A stretch of DNA of 64,000 bases from Gammaproteobacteria bacterium (GCA_012103455.1 WLWT01000001.1:1536001-1600000); one strand, 5' to 3'. Counted from the first letter of the stretch, positions 44,931-53,734 are shown. Made by a program: numbers and translations. The notes: generated from the letters alone by a model not told the origin.

Positions 44931-45901
44931 GCGCACCATTGTTGGAAGCACGGGGCCTCAGCAAGCATTTCCCGGTCACCAAGGGGATTCTCTTCTCCTC
45001 GGTAGTCGGTCGGATCAAGGCCGTGACGGATGTCGCTTTCACTGTAGAGGCGGGTGAGACCTTGGGGTTGGTGGGTGAATCCGGTTGCGGAAAAACCACC
45101 ACGGCGCGAATGGTGTTGAACCTGGAACAGCCGACGGCCGGTGCAGTGCTGCTCTCGGGTGAACCGGTGCATGGACTTCAAGGGCAGCGGCTCCAACAGT
45201 ATCGGGCTTCGGTACAAGCGGTGTTTCAAGACCCGTGGTCGTCACTCAACCCGCGCATGACGGTGCGTCAAATCGTCGGCGAGGCGTTGGTGGTCACGGC
45301 TTGGGGAGACAAGAGGAAAATCGACGAGCGTGTGACGCAGTTGCTGCAGCAAGTTGGTCTTCGCCCGGAGACGGCCAGTCAATATCCGCACGAATTCAGC
45401 GGCGGGCAGCGCCAACGCATTGCACTGGCCAGCGCCCTCGCATCACGACCGAAGATCATCGTTTTGGACGAGCCCGTGTCTGCCTTGGATGTCTCCATCC
45501 GAGCGCAGATAATGAATCTCTTGAAGGACATCCAGGAGCAAGACCAGGTGGCGTATGTGCTGGTGGCCCATGACCTGGCCACGGTCCGCTACATGGCGCA
45601 CAAGACGGCCGTGATGTACTTGGGCTCCGTGGTCGAGTACGGTCCCACGGAAACGATTTTCGACAACGTCCAACATCCCTACACCGCTGCGTTGTTCTCC
45701 GCCGTGTTGCCGGACCATCCGGATCGGCAACGCGACGAGATAGAACTTCAAGGCGAGGTACCATCACCGCTTGACCCGCCAAGCGGTTGTCATTTTCATA
45801 CCCGCTGCCCGAGCGCGATGCCGATGTGCTCCGAACGCGCCCCGGCGTTGCGCGAACGGGGCAACGGTCATCTGGTGGCGTGCCATCTGTACGACGAGTA
45901 A
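44927..45901 (+). CDS. DppF-like ABC transporter ATP-binding protein
   Basis: 324 residues from ATG 44927, which overlaps the TGA of the DppD-like gene; longer upstream starts lie inside that gene. Walker A GESGCGKT (50-57), FQDPWSSLNPRM, signature FSGGQRQRI, Walker B IIVLDEPVSALD. The C-terminal CHFHTRCPSAMPMC continues the Cys-containing oligopeptide extension. Last transporter gene of the block. Confidence 0.92.
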   Translation: MSAPLLEARGLSKHFPVTKGILFSSVVGRIKAVTDVAFTVEAGETLGLVGESGCGKTTTARMVLNLEQPTAGAVLLSGEPVHGLQGQRLQQYRASVQAVFQDPWSSLNPRMTVRQIVGEALVVTAWGDKRKIDERVTQLLQQVGLRPETASQYPHEFSGGQRQRIALASALASRPKIIVLDEPVSALDVSIRAQIMNLLKDIQEQDQVAYVLVAHDLATVRYMAHKTAVMYLGSVVEYGPTETIFDNVQHPYTAALFSAVLPDHPDRQRDEIELQGEVPSPLDPPSGCHFHTRCPSAMPMCSERAPALRERGNGHLVACHLYDE

Positions 45902-45931
45902 CCGCTTGGAATCCGATTGTGAGGAATCACC

Positions 45932-46750
45932 ATGTCCTTTGTAGAAACTGAAATTCATGGCCGGATCATGGTGGTCCGGCTCAACCGTCCTGACCGGCTC
46001 AATGCGATGAGCGCAGTCATTCGCAACGGCATGGCCGAAGCGTTCACTGAGTTTCGCGAAAGCGATTCGCTAGAGGTTGCCATCTTGACCGGTACCGGAC
46101 GCGGTTTTTGCGCCGGCGAGGACATGAAAGAGTCTCTCGAGCGGGGAACACCAGGCACAGGCGAGACGGAGCAACCCGATCCGTTTATGAACGGGACTCT
46201 GGAAAAGCCGGTCATAGCCGCAATCAACGGCTTCGCCATGGGTGGCGGGTTCATGCTGGTCGAGCGCACCGATCTGCGAGTAGCGCTCAAGAGTGCGGTC
46301 TTCGAGATTTCCGAAGCCAAGCGCTGGTTGTTGGGCGGGTACAACCACGGTTTTGTCGCGGGCTTGCCGCATCCAATCGCCACCGAAATGGCGCTCGGTT
46401 TTCGCTTCAATGCCGAACGGTTGTACCAGGTCGGATTCTTGAATCGCCTCGTCGATGATCAAGACGCTCTGCTGCCGACGGCAATCGAAATGGGTGAACA
46501 CCTGCTGACCTTGCCGCCAGCGGCGCGGATCAACACCGTGTACATGATGCGTCAGATGATGCCGAAGGTAGCGCCGCCACTTCAGAACCTCGCGGCAGCG
46601 CTGCATCAACACGGGTGCCTCGAAGACCGCATGGAGTCCAGGCAAGCGTTCGCGGAGAAGAGAAAACCCAACTACAAGGGTTGGAACGATCCGCAAGACC
46701 GGTATCGCATGCCGACATTGGCATCGGTGAACAGCGACGATGCCGACTGA
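45932..46750 (+). CDS. enoyl-CoA hydratase/isomerase family protein
   Basis: 272 residues, crotonase fold. Oxyanion-hole segments GRGFCAGEDMKE (about 57-68) and GFAMGGGF (about 104-111). The first catalytic Glu position is occupied by the RTDLRVA segment, and FEISEAKRWLLGGYN gives the second. Probably hydrates or isomerises the acyl-CoA formed by the CoA-transferase at the start of this block. RBS GAGGAA lies about 5 nt before ATG. The stop codon begins a 13-bp duplication. Confidence 0.88.
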   Translation: MSFVETEIHGRIMVVRLNRPDRLNAMSAVIRNGMAEAFTEFRESDSLEVAILTGTGRGFCAGEDMKESLERGTPGTGETEQPDPFMNGTLEKPVIAAINGFAMGGGFMLVERTDLRVALKSAVFEISEAKRWLLGGYNHGFVAGLPHPIATEMALGFRFNAERLYQVGFLNRLVDDQDALLPTAIEMGEHLLTLPPAARINTVYMMRQMMPKVAPPLQNLAAALHQHGCLEDRMESRQAFAEKRKPNYKGWNDPQDRYRMPTLASVNSDDAD

Positions 46751-46773
46751 CCAAAGACGGTGACCGAAGACGG
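46748..46773. repeat. 13-bp tandem duplication starting at the enoyl-CoA hydratase stop codon
   Basis: TGACCAAAGACGG then TGACCGAAGACGG; the first TGA is the gene's stop. The following 275 bp hold no recognised gene. Confidence 0.9.
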
Positions 46774-47048
46774 CGCGGCCAACGGACATCACCGTTGCCG
46801 CACCGCAAATCGGCAGCGGACCCCGACTTTGGACGGTCCTGCCCCACCCGCGTTTGTGACGCGGCCAACGATGCGATGTTGCACTTGATCGTCGAATGGA
46901 CGGTCGCGGCGTTGGACACACGTCTCGATTCGAGACGGCTACGAAGTATTCGGTCGCTCCAGAAACACAAGCAAGCCAGCTCGGCGATTCACATTCAACG
47001 ACCAAGTGCACGACAACATGATCTTGCCCACGACATTCGGACACCGGT

Positions 47049-47765
47049 TTACGCGGCTTGAGCCGCTTCGAATGCCACTGGACTGATGTAGCCCAGGGCG
47101 CTGTGATGACGCGCTCGGTTGTAATCGATCGCAATAGACCCGAACACCGCCTGGCGCATCTGTTCGCGCTCTGTGAAGCGCTCCCCGTGAATCGGCTCGA
47201 CCTTCAGGGTGTGCAAGAAACTCTCAGCCACGGCATTGTCCTAGCCGTTGCCCTTCCCACTCATCGAGCAGCGCAACGCGTGGGTTTCGAGTAGGCGCTG
47301 GTACGGCTTGGAGCAGCACTGACTTCCCCGGCCGGTGTGCATGATGAGTCCGCCCGGTGGCCGTCTTCGCCACAGTGCCATTGTCAACGCGTCGCACACC
47401 AATGGGGCCTTCATGCGCTTGTGCATCGCCCATCCGGCCCCCTTGCGGCTGTATAGGTCCACGATCACCGCCAAGTACAGCCACCCTTCATCGGTCCATA
47501 GGTAACGTAATGTCACCGGCCCACTTGCGGCTGGTAGCGGTGGCGGTGAAGTCTTGTTCGAGTCAGTTCGGTGCAACCGCCAAGCTGTGGCTGGAGTCCG
47601 TGGCCGCCTTGAATCGCCGCGCAGCGCGGGCACGAAGACCCTGGCGTTGTAGGCTCTTGGCCACCGTCTTGCGGTTGTGATCGGGCCCCGCTTCAGCCAA
47701 CTCTTCGGTCATGCGCGGCGCACCGTAGCCGGCCTTGCTGGCCTCGAAAGCGGCCGCGACCCGTT
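47049..47765 (-). pseudogene. IS3-family OrfB transposase, degenerate
   Basis: Read through frames, the minus strand gives [33 protein letters not shown], then [14 protein letters not shown] and [20 protein letters not shown] to [16 protein letters not shown], the integrase core of an IS3 OrfB. It is dead several times over: TGA in place of an Arg codon after VAPN, a one-base insertion before YLWTDEG, HTGRGSQ where HSDRGSQ carries the catalytic Asp, and TAG for the Trp of the CWDN motif. The 5' third is missing at a junction with MITE copy F. Confidence 0.85.
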
Positions 47766-47849
47766 ACCGCAGTGTATAGGTGATAATGAGGATTCGAGCA
47801 CGGAGCTGACGCCGCAATCGCGGAAAAAGTGCATTTTTGAGAGATGCCC
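47766..47849. mobile_element. MITE copy F, truncated at the IS3 junction
   Basis: Reverse orientation. Matches the family from ACCGCAGTGTATAGG to the terminus GGGCATCTCTCAAAAAT (read inward). The other 55 bp are replaced by the IS3 remnant. Confidence 0.85.
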
Positions 47850-47911
47850 TAAAATAATCTTGCAACAGGTGCGCTCCCAGGCAATGGAGGAGCGCCGCAC
47901 TGGCTCCCAGT

Positions 47912-49423
47912 TCAGCCGCCCGAATTCGCCTTGACGCGCGCGCGCCGCTGACGCCAGGCAGGAAGGACGATAAGGGCGATGCCGAGCGCGAGCAACAGCA
48001 AAGTCCCGGGGCGCTCCCACATGAACGCGACACCATCGGTGAGGTTCACGGCGCGGGCGAAGTTGTTCTCCATCATTCCACCGAGAATGAAGCCGATGAG
48101 CAAAGGCGCCAACGGATAACCGGCGAACCGCATGACCGTAGCGAACACACCGAGCCCGACCAGGATCAAGAGTTCCGTCGGGTTGTTCTGTCCGATATAC
48201 GACCCCATCAGGGTGAAGAAGAGAATGAAAGGGATAAGGTAGTTGCGAGGAACGGCCAGCACCTTGGCGATGTAGGGAATGAGCGGCAAATTGAGAATCA
48301 GCAGGATCATATTGCCGATGTACATGGAAACGATGACTGCCCAGAAGATCTCCGGACGGTCAACCATCAGGCGCGGCCCTGGCGCAACATTCAACGCGAT
48401 GAGCGCGCCGAGCAGGATTGCCGTCGTGCCGGAGCCGGGAATGCCCAGCGTTAGCAAGGGCACGAACGAGCCAGTGCACGCAGCGTTGTTGGCGGTTTCA
48501 GGCGCCGCCAGGCCCTTTATGGACCCCTTGCCGAATGCCTGCTGCTCATCTGCCTTGGCGATGTTGCGCTCGACCGCGTAGCCGAGAAAGGATGCAATTG
48601 TCGCGCCAGCGCCGGGCATGACCCCGATCAAGAAACCCTGAATCGACTGGCGACCCACGACTGGGGCAATCGTGCGTGCTTCCGCCTTGGTAATCATCAG
48701 TCCGCTGATGTCGCCGCTGCTCCCCCGCCGCCGCTCGCTACGCGCCGGGTTCAACACCATGTGAAAGGCTTCGGGCAGTGCGAAGATGGCCATCGCGAGC
48801 GTGATGAAGCTGAGGCCGGATTGCAGATCCTGGATGCCCAGGGTGAACCGCGGCGCATTGAACAGAGCGGATTCGCCAACAGTTGCCATCATCAGTCCGA
48901 GGATGGTCATCAACAGCGCCTTGGCCACCTTGCCGCGCCCGGCGAACGCCGCGATAGCCGACAAGCCGACGACCATCAGCGCGAAGTACTCTGCGGAGTG
49001 GAACAGCAACGCTACCGACGCTAGTGCCGGTGCAAAGCCGAACAACAAGATGGCGCCGATGGTGCCGCCGGCGAACGAGCTGATCGCAGCAATGGCAAGC
49101 GCCTTGCCCGCCAGCCCCTTGCGGGCCATCGGATAGCCGTCGAAGGACGTCGCTACGGTTCCCGCCACGCCCGGTGCATTGATGAGGATCGACGACGTCG
49201 AGCCGCCGAAGATGGCGCCGTAGTAGACCCCGGCCAACATGATGAGCGCCGCTGCCGGATCGCCCAGATTGATCGCCACCGGGATCATGATGGCGATGAT
49301 GGACATGGGGCCAAGGCCCGGCAGCATGCCGATAAACGTGCCGATCAGACAGCCCGCCATCACCATGATGAGGTTCTTGAGCGTGAGCGCAGTCGATAGA
49401 CCGAGAATGATGCCGTCCAACAT
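47912..49423 (-). CDS. tctA: tripartite tricarboxylate transporter large permease TctA
   Basis: 503 residues, about 12 transmembrane segments. Both repeats of the TctA signature are present: GTFIGMLPGLGPMS near residue 28 and GVMPGAGATIASFLGY near 260, with SVLINAPG-type GGSTSSILINAPG. It moves a carboxylate into the cell by ion symport with TctB and the binding protein TctC. Last gene of the minus-strand tctCBA set. Confidence 0.92.
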   Translation of the reverse strand: MLDGIILGLSTALTLKNLIMVMAGCLIGTFIGMLPGLGPMSIIAIMIPVAINLGDPAAALIMLAGVYYGAIFGGSTSSILINAPGVAGTVATSFDGYPMARKGLAGKALAIAAISSFAGGTIGAILLFGFAPALASVALLFHSAEYFALMVVGLSAIAAFAGRGKVAKALLMTILGLMMATVGESALFNAPRFTLGIQDLQSGLSFITLAMAIFALPEAFHMVLNPARSERRRGSSGDISGLMITKAEARTIAPVVGRQSIQGFLIGVMPGAGATIASFLGYAVERNIAKADEQQAFGKGSIKGLAAPETANNAACTGSFVPLLTLGIPGSGTTAILLGALIALNVAPGPRLMVDRPEIFWAVIVSMYIGNMILLILNLPLIPYIAKVLAVPRNYLIPFILFFTLMGSYIGQNNPTELLILVGLGVFATVMRFAGYPLAPLLIGFILGGMMENNFARAVNLTDGVAFMWERPGTLLLLALGIALIVLPAWRQRRARVKANSGG

Positions 49424-49461
49424 GCAACCACCCCTCCTGCGTTTGCTCGGGTGCGGGATAC

Positions 49462-49974
49462 TCAGCCGAGAAAAGCGGGCCAGGGGCTGAGAAAAATGCC
49501 GAGTGTTTCTTGCACCAGGTACCAGACCGATCCAGCGGCCACGGCGGCGCTAGGTATCAAGACGTGATAGCGCCGCTCACCCAGCGCAATAGCACTACCG
49601 GTGATGAACAAAGTAGTAGCGGCCAGAAAGCCGATGGGCCTCAGCAAGATAGCGTAGAGCACCATGGCGGCCACCAGCGAGAACATCTGCGCGTACTTGA
49701 ACTCGCGAAAGTTCTCGCGCTCGCCCCTGTCTTCGTCTTCCATGGCCTCGTCTTCCGTGGCACCCGGCATGACTATGATGAACAGCGATACGAGGGCACC
49801 TAGAACACCGAGTGCCAGGGGTAGTGTATTGGGCAGAAACGGCATGTTGCGCTCGAAAGGCAGCAGCGGATAGGTGTATGCCGCATACCCGTAGAGGGTC
49901 GAGAGCAACAGGAAGAGAAGTGCAATGACCTTGTCAAGAGCCATGGCCGCTATCCTCCCCGCGAACGAATCCAA
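49462..49974 (-). CDS. tctB: tripartite tricarboxylate transporter small permease TctB
   Basis: 170 residues with four hydrophobic segments, the normal size for TctB. An acidic loop, EDEAMEDEDRGERENF, sits between TM2 and TM3 (about residues 72-92). It partners TctA in the membrane. The first residues (MDSFAGRIAAMALDK) may be an over-extension: the internal ATG of MALDK is also plausible. Confidence 0.85.
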   Translation of the reverse strand: MDSFAGRIAAMALDKVIALLFLLLSTLYGYAAYTYPLLPFERNMPFLPNTLPLALGVLGALVSLFIIVMPGATEDEAMEDEDRGERENFREFKYAQMFSLVAAMVLYAILLRPIGFLAATTLFITGSAIALGERRYHVLIPSAAVAAGSVWYLVQETLGIFLSPWPAFLG

Positions 49975-50016
49975 GGCTTAGAGGCGGCACCAGCCGCCTC
50001 TTGACGGGTCATGGAG

Positions 50017-51003
50017 TCAGAGGAAGCCGAGCTTCTTCATGAGTGTGGCGATGACAGTCTCCTGTTTTTCCAGGAACGCGGTGAACTCGTCGCCAGGATT
50101 GTAGATGTTCACCCAACCGTTGCGGGCCCGAACCGCTTCCCATTCCGGCGTGTCGTACATCTTGCCCAGCGCGGCAATGTACAGGTCGCGTTTATCCGCC
50201 GGCAGACCAGGCGCAGCAAAGAAGCCGCGCCAGTTGACGAACTCAGCGTCATAACCCTGTTCCTTGAGGGTCGGGGCGTCCATGAAGGCTGGCACACGTT
50301 GCGCGGATGTAACCGCGATGATCCGGGCCTCACCCGCTTTTGCCATACCGACCGCTTCTGAAAAGCCGGTCGATAACGCGTGGATTTCACCGGAGAGCAG
50401 TGCGGCCATGGCCTTGCCGCCAGCGTCGTAAGGGATGTACTTCACCTTGGTCGGATCGGCGCCGGCAGCTTCCATCGCCATGGCTGCGACCAGGTGGTCC
50501 ATGCCACCGGGAACCGATCCACCGCCGATGGCGACCTTGCGCGGGTTCTTCTCGTAGGCCACCACTAGGTCCTTGAAGCTCTCGAGCGGGCTGTCCTTGC
50601 TGACCACGAATGCCGCGTAGTCACCGATGGTACCGGCAACCATAGTGAGGTCGCGGAAGTTTTGCGGAAAGCGCTTGGTCAGCGAGCGAATCACGATCGG
50701 CGTCGAGTTCACCATCAACGTGCCGTGATTGGATTTGGCGTTCTCGATGATATAGCCAATGGCCTTGCCGCCGCCGCCGCCCGACATGTTCTCGTACGTC
50801 GCCTTAGCGACGATACCCGACCGGGTCAGCGCCTCGCCGGTACCGCGAGCAGTACCATCCCAGCCGCCGCCAGCACCACCGGGGATGAGGAAGTGAATGG
50901 AATCGATATCCGCGGCAGATGCCGGCGAGAGGGCGGTGGCACTCAGCGCTATTGAAACCGGAAGCGCCAACAAGTAGCGACGCGTAAGCGTACGGATAGA
51001 CAT
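50017..51003 (-). CDS. tctC: tripartite tricarboxylate transporter binding protein TctC (Bug family)
   Basis: 328 residues. Signal peptide SIRTLTRRYLLALPVSIALS with cleavage near ASA-ADI. The mature Bug-fold protein has FLIPGGAGGGWD (ligand-loop 1), VNSTPIVIRSL and GGGSVPGGMDHLVAAM. It captures a carboxylate in the periplasm. GGAG lies 8 nt before ATG. The order is tctC-tctB-tctA, as usual for the system. Confidence 0.92.
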   Translation of the reverse strand: MSIRTLTRRYLLALPVSIALSATALSPASAADIDSIHFLIPGGAGGGWDGTARGTGEALTRSGIVAKATYENMSGGGGGKAIGYIIENAKSNHGTLMVNSTPIVIRSLTKRFPQNFRDLTMVAGTIGDYAAFVVSKDSPLESFKDLVVAYEKNPRKVAIGGGSVPGGMDHLVAAMAMEAAGADPTKVKYIPYDAGGKAMAALLSGEIHALSTGFSEAVGMAKAGEARIIAVTSAQRVPAFMDAPTLKEQGYDAEFVNWRGFFAAPGLPADKRDLYIAALGKMYDTPEWEAVRARNGWVNIYNPGDEFTAFLEKQETVIATLMKKLGFL

Positions 51004-51178
51004 GATTGCTCTCCTAGGCTATGGGGTCTGGTCGTTCAGCGGTACAGGCCGGATTGTTGGATTACCCACCGGTATCTTGCCACACAACATGCTACCCACC
51101 GAAGCTGTCACCAACCGGTCATCGAGATCGGCGCAGGCTCTACGCATGGCCTAGAGTGCAGGCGCGCCTATGCGCGGG

Positions 51179-51313
51179 TCAGGGCTTCACGGCATCCACC
51201 AAGATGAACGCGATGAGGCAAGGCTCGGTGCCGCGGTTGGACCAGGCGTGGTGGGTAACCTGCTGTACGACGGTGCCGCCCGCCCTCAGCAGGACCTCGT
51301 CCTCGTCCATCAT
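51179..51313 (-). pseudogene. cupin protein, C-terminal fragment
   Basis: MMDEDEVLLRAGGTVVQQVT followed by HHAWSNRGTEPCLIAF and ILVDAVKP-stop: the last two strands of a small cupin barrel (HAW carries a metal histidine). The upstream half is missing; sequence from an SbcD-like gene is joined directly to it. Confidence 0.65.
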
Positions 51314-51315
51314 CT

Positions 51316-51389
51316 GCCTGATCCTCGTGCAAAGACACGCCTCGAAGGGTCTTCCCCAGATGCCAGTCTGCCGTATGGAGTATTTTCAT
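51316..51389 (-). pseudogene. SbcD/Mre11-type exonuclease, first 24 codons only
   Basis: Starts at ATG 51389 with MKILHTADWHLGKTLRGVSL then HEDQ, the exact N-terminus of SbcD nucleases including the metal-binding Asp and His. The frame then runs into the cupin fragment in the wrong frame. The rest of sbcD is absent here. Confidence 0.7.
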
Positions 51390-51441
51390 TTTTGCTAAGA
51401 CGGAAGAAGACTACGTTGCAGCCGGGCGGCGTGAGAAGAAA

Positions 51442-51682
51442 ATGAAGAATGCCGCTCAGCGACGAAAACGATGGCTATCACACAAATGGCGGATATCTCA
51501 GAGCGGCAACGATTACATCAAAACAGACGGATTCCACATCGCTGTCTTTCGAAAATCGGACGGATGGAGCGGGAGATAACAGATTTGACGACATTGAAAG
51601 AAACCAAGGCGAGAATCTACTCCACACAAAATGCTGCCAAGCTGGCCGCATTCGACGGCATGATTTGGCTGAAGAGTCGTTG
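51442..51682 (+). pseudogene. small hypothetical protein gene with a frameshift
   Basis: Frame 1 gives NDYIKTDGFHIAVFRKSDGW and SGR-stop. One base away, ITDLTTLKETKARIYSTQNA followed by AKLAAFDGMIWLKSR-stop continues the same protein-like sequence. The two halves read as one short domain with a frameshift at about 51573. I do not recognise the family. It ends 56 bp before mqsR. Confidence 0.4.
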
Positions 51683-51710
51683 AACAATCTGAGAATAGAA
51701 CAATCCCAAT

Positions 51711-51726
51711 GCACCATCAATGGTGC
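51711..51726. promoter_or_regulatory. palindrome upstream of mqsR (candidate MqsA operator)
   Basis: GCACCAT-CA-ATGGTGC, a perfect 7-bp inverted repeat with a 2-bp centre, ends 13 bp before the mqsR start. MqsA antitoxins repress their own operon through short palindromes at this position; the sequence itself differs from the E. coli one. Confidence 0.5.
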
Positions 51727-51739
51727 TATGTGAGGTTAC

Positions 51740-52057
51740 GTGACTGAAAAGCGCAAGCCTACTTATGATCTGGATGCCATCAAATCGACCTTCTGCAGAC
51801 CAAAGAGCCTCAATGCAACTGGTTCTGCAATCCGCTCCGCTGCTGCACTTGGCTTTGGAAGGGCGGAGATCGTCGGTGTCATTCAATCTATCGATAGGCG
51901 CGATTTTCAGAAGTCGATGACTTCCTATGCCGATCATCGCGTCTGGCAGGACGTGTACTATGTGCCCTCGGAAGTGGGCGAACTTTATGTGAAATTCACG
52001 GCGGATGTAATGAGCGAGTTTTTATTGCTGTCCTTCAAGGAGAAAGACAATGGCTAA
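51740..52057 (+). CDS. mqsR: MqsR-family mRNA interferase toxin
   Basis: 105 residues, the length of MqsR (98 in E. coli). PTYDLDAIKSTFC at the start, AAALGFGRAEIVGVIQSI in the middle and SYADHRVWQDVYYVP, then LYVKFTADVMSEFLLLSFKE at the end: the RelE-like fold of MqsR with the YVKF strand. The family cuts mRNA at GCU-type sites. Start GTG 51740 with GAGG 6 nt upstream. It overlaps mqsA by 8 bp; toxin-first order is typical of this pair. Confidence 0.9.
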   Translation: MTEKRKPTYDLDAIKSTFCRPKSLNATGSAIRSAAALGFGRAEIVGVIQSIDRRDFQKSMTSYADHRVWQDVYYVPSEVGELYVKFTADVMSEFLLLSFKEKDNG

Positions 52058-52472
52058 CCCGGTTTGCCCGGATACGGGAGTGCCAATGCATCGCGATACG
52101 CGGTCCATGACGATTACCTATAAGGGTAAATCGGCTACATTCGAGATGCCTGGTTGGTATTGCGACGCAAGCGAACAGAGCATCCATGATGGATCTGACA
52201 TGAAGGTCTCGGACAGAGCGCTTACGGAATTGAAAGCAAAGGTTGAAGGGAGGTTGGCGCCTGAAGCCGTCAGAAGAATCCGTAAGCGATTGAAACTCAC
52301 CCAAAAGGATGCAGGGCGATTAATCGGCGGTGGGCCAAATGCGTTTCAGAAATATGAGAGTGGTGAAATCCTTGTTAGTCACGCGATCACAAGTGCGCTG
52401 TTGTTGTTGGATCGAGACCCAACCGGACTAGAAGTGCTTTATCAGAGGGATAAAGCAACCCATGCTGCTTAG
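52050..52472 (+). CDS. mqsA: MqsA-family antitoxin/transcription regulator
   Basis: 140 residues. The N-terminal domain begins CPDTGVPM and has TYKGKSATFEMPGWYC; the zinc CxxC pairs of classical MqsA are reduced to single cysteines, seen in many relatives. The C-terminal helix-turn-helix (about 76-112) has IRKRLKLTQKDAGRLIGGG and NAFQKYESGE. It neutralises MqsR and represses the operon. The next gene (HEPN) starts 14 bp downstream, so the three are likely one transcript. Confidence 0.9.
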   Translation: MANPVCPDTGVPMHRDTRSMTITYKGKSATFEMPGWYCDASEQSIHDGSDMKVSDRALTELKAKVEGRLAPEAVRRIRKRLKLTQKDAGRLIGGGPNAFQKYESGEILVSHAITSALLLLDRDPTGLEVLYQRDKATHAA

Positions 52473-52486
52473 AGCGGATATCTACC

Positions 52487-53734
52487 ATGTCAGATATCTT
52501 TCGAAAAATGCTTGAAGATCAAGATCGGCTATGCAAGTTCACCAGTCCGTCCATCGATTTGGAAAAAATCCTCAATCCTGCAGGTAGTGCGCTTGCTGAT
52601 CTCCATGCCACCCACAGATTATTTGAAGATCAGGAAGCTCACCGCAAAATACTCGCGGATATCTATGGAGGAACGTCATTCAGCCGGCTTTTCGATGATC
52701 TGGAAAAACACCGCAAATTGCTTGAGGGCCCCATAGCGGAGGCAAGACGGATTGGCCTTTTTGACCCCCATTCAGATCGTTCGAAAACCATCATGGCCGC
52801 CACGGAGGCTCGAAGTATCTACGAAAGAACCTTTCGGTTGCCGGAGCGGACCGAGTTCGGGACATTGATCGAGCAAGCAAGGCAAGCATCTGCGATCGCC
52901 GATACGCTTATCGCCAGTTTGCAGAGCACTAACGCAATGCACTCTGCCATGGAAAGTATGACGCAACCGTGGCTTCATATCGAACAAGCATCGCAATCAA
53001 CAGCAGCTTTGGCAAAGATCGTAGCAATAGGGGACAGGCTATCGCACGTACTCCCATATGAAGCGAAGCTCGTAGACAGCCTTAGACCAATTCTTGGCGA
53101 TTGGCGTGACCCAATCAGTTTCGCCAACGACGCGATGGTCCACCCTATTTTCCGCACGGAGTTTTATGCAGAAAAGGGTTTAGATCCAACACTGACAGAT
53201 TTTCCAGTTGTAACCTTCCATGAGGGTGCGGTCATCGGTGGACTTGAGTCTTCAAGAGAAGAAGTTGATCGAGAATTTTCTACCGATGACAAAGAACACG
53301 ACACAGACTCCGCCCGCGCAAGGAAAGCTTTTGGACAACTCCGTCGTTTCGAGGTCACTGTCCGCGCATTTATTGTAGCGGTAATGGAGGAGGCTTTCGG
53401 TGAACATTGGATAAAGCACAAACTGCCAAAGGACATGCGCGATAAATGGACCGACAAACGCCAAGCAGAGATTGATGCAGGTCGGTCCGGCCGACCATTG
53501 ATCGAGTATGCTGATTTCTCTGACTATAGGATGATCATCGAACGGGCCGACAATTGGAACACTGCGTTCAAACCGGTTTTCCGTCGGCCGGAAGATATCA
53601 GAGAATCATTTCAAAGGCTAAACCCTGTCCGCATTGCTACAATGCATTCTCGCATTGTCACACTCGAGGACGAATTATTGCTCATGGTTGAGACGTCTCG
53701 CATCCTCAAAGCAATTCGGTCGAGGTCACGTTGA
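52487..53734 (+). CDS. HEPN (Swt1-type) domain protein, possible third component of the MqsRA operon
   Basis: 415 residues. The first ~240 are helical, partly coiled, and unrecognised. The last ~130 form a Swt1-type HEPN domain: RRFEVTVRAFIVAVMEEAFG, HWIKHKLPKDM, YADFSDYRMIIERADNW, and the RNase-type motif R-x4-H at 382-387 (RIATMH). HEPN proteins with this motif are usually ribonucleases in toxin-antitoxin and anti-phage systems. It follows mqsA by 14 bp on the same strand. It could be a separate abortive-infection gene that only shares the promoter. There are no transmembrane segments. Confidence 0.75.
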   Translation: MSDIFRKMLEDQDRLCKFTSPSIDLEKILNPAGSALADLHATHRLFEDQEAHRKILADIYGGTSFSRLFDDLEKHRKLLEGPIAEARRIGLFDPHSDRSKTIMAATEARSIYERTFRLPERTEFGTLIEQARQASAIADTLIASLQSTNAMHSAMESMTQPWLHIEQASQSTAALAKIVAIGDRLSHVLPYEAKLVDSLRPILGDWRDPISFANDAMVHPIFRTEFYAEKGLDPTLTDFPVVTFHEGAVIGGLESSREEVDREFSTDDKEHDTDSARARKAFGQLRRFEVTVRAFIVAVMEEAFGEHWIKHKLPKDMRDKWTDKRQAEIDAGRSGRPLIEYADFSDYRMIIERADNWNTAFKPVFRRPEDIRESFQRLNPVRIATMHSRIVTLEDELLLMVETSRILKAIRSRSR

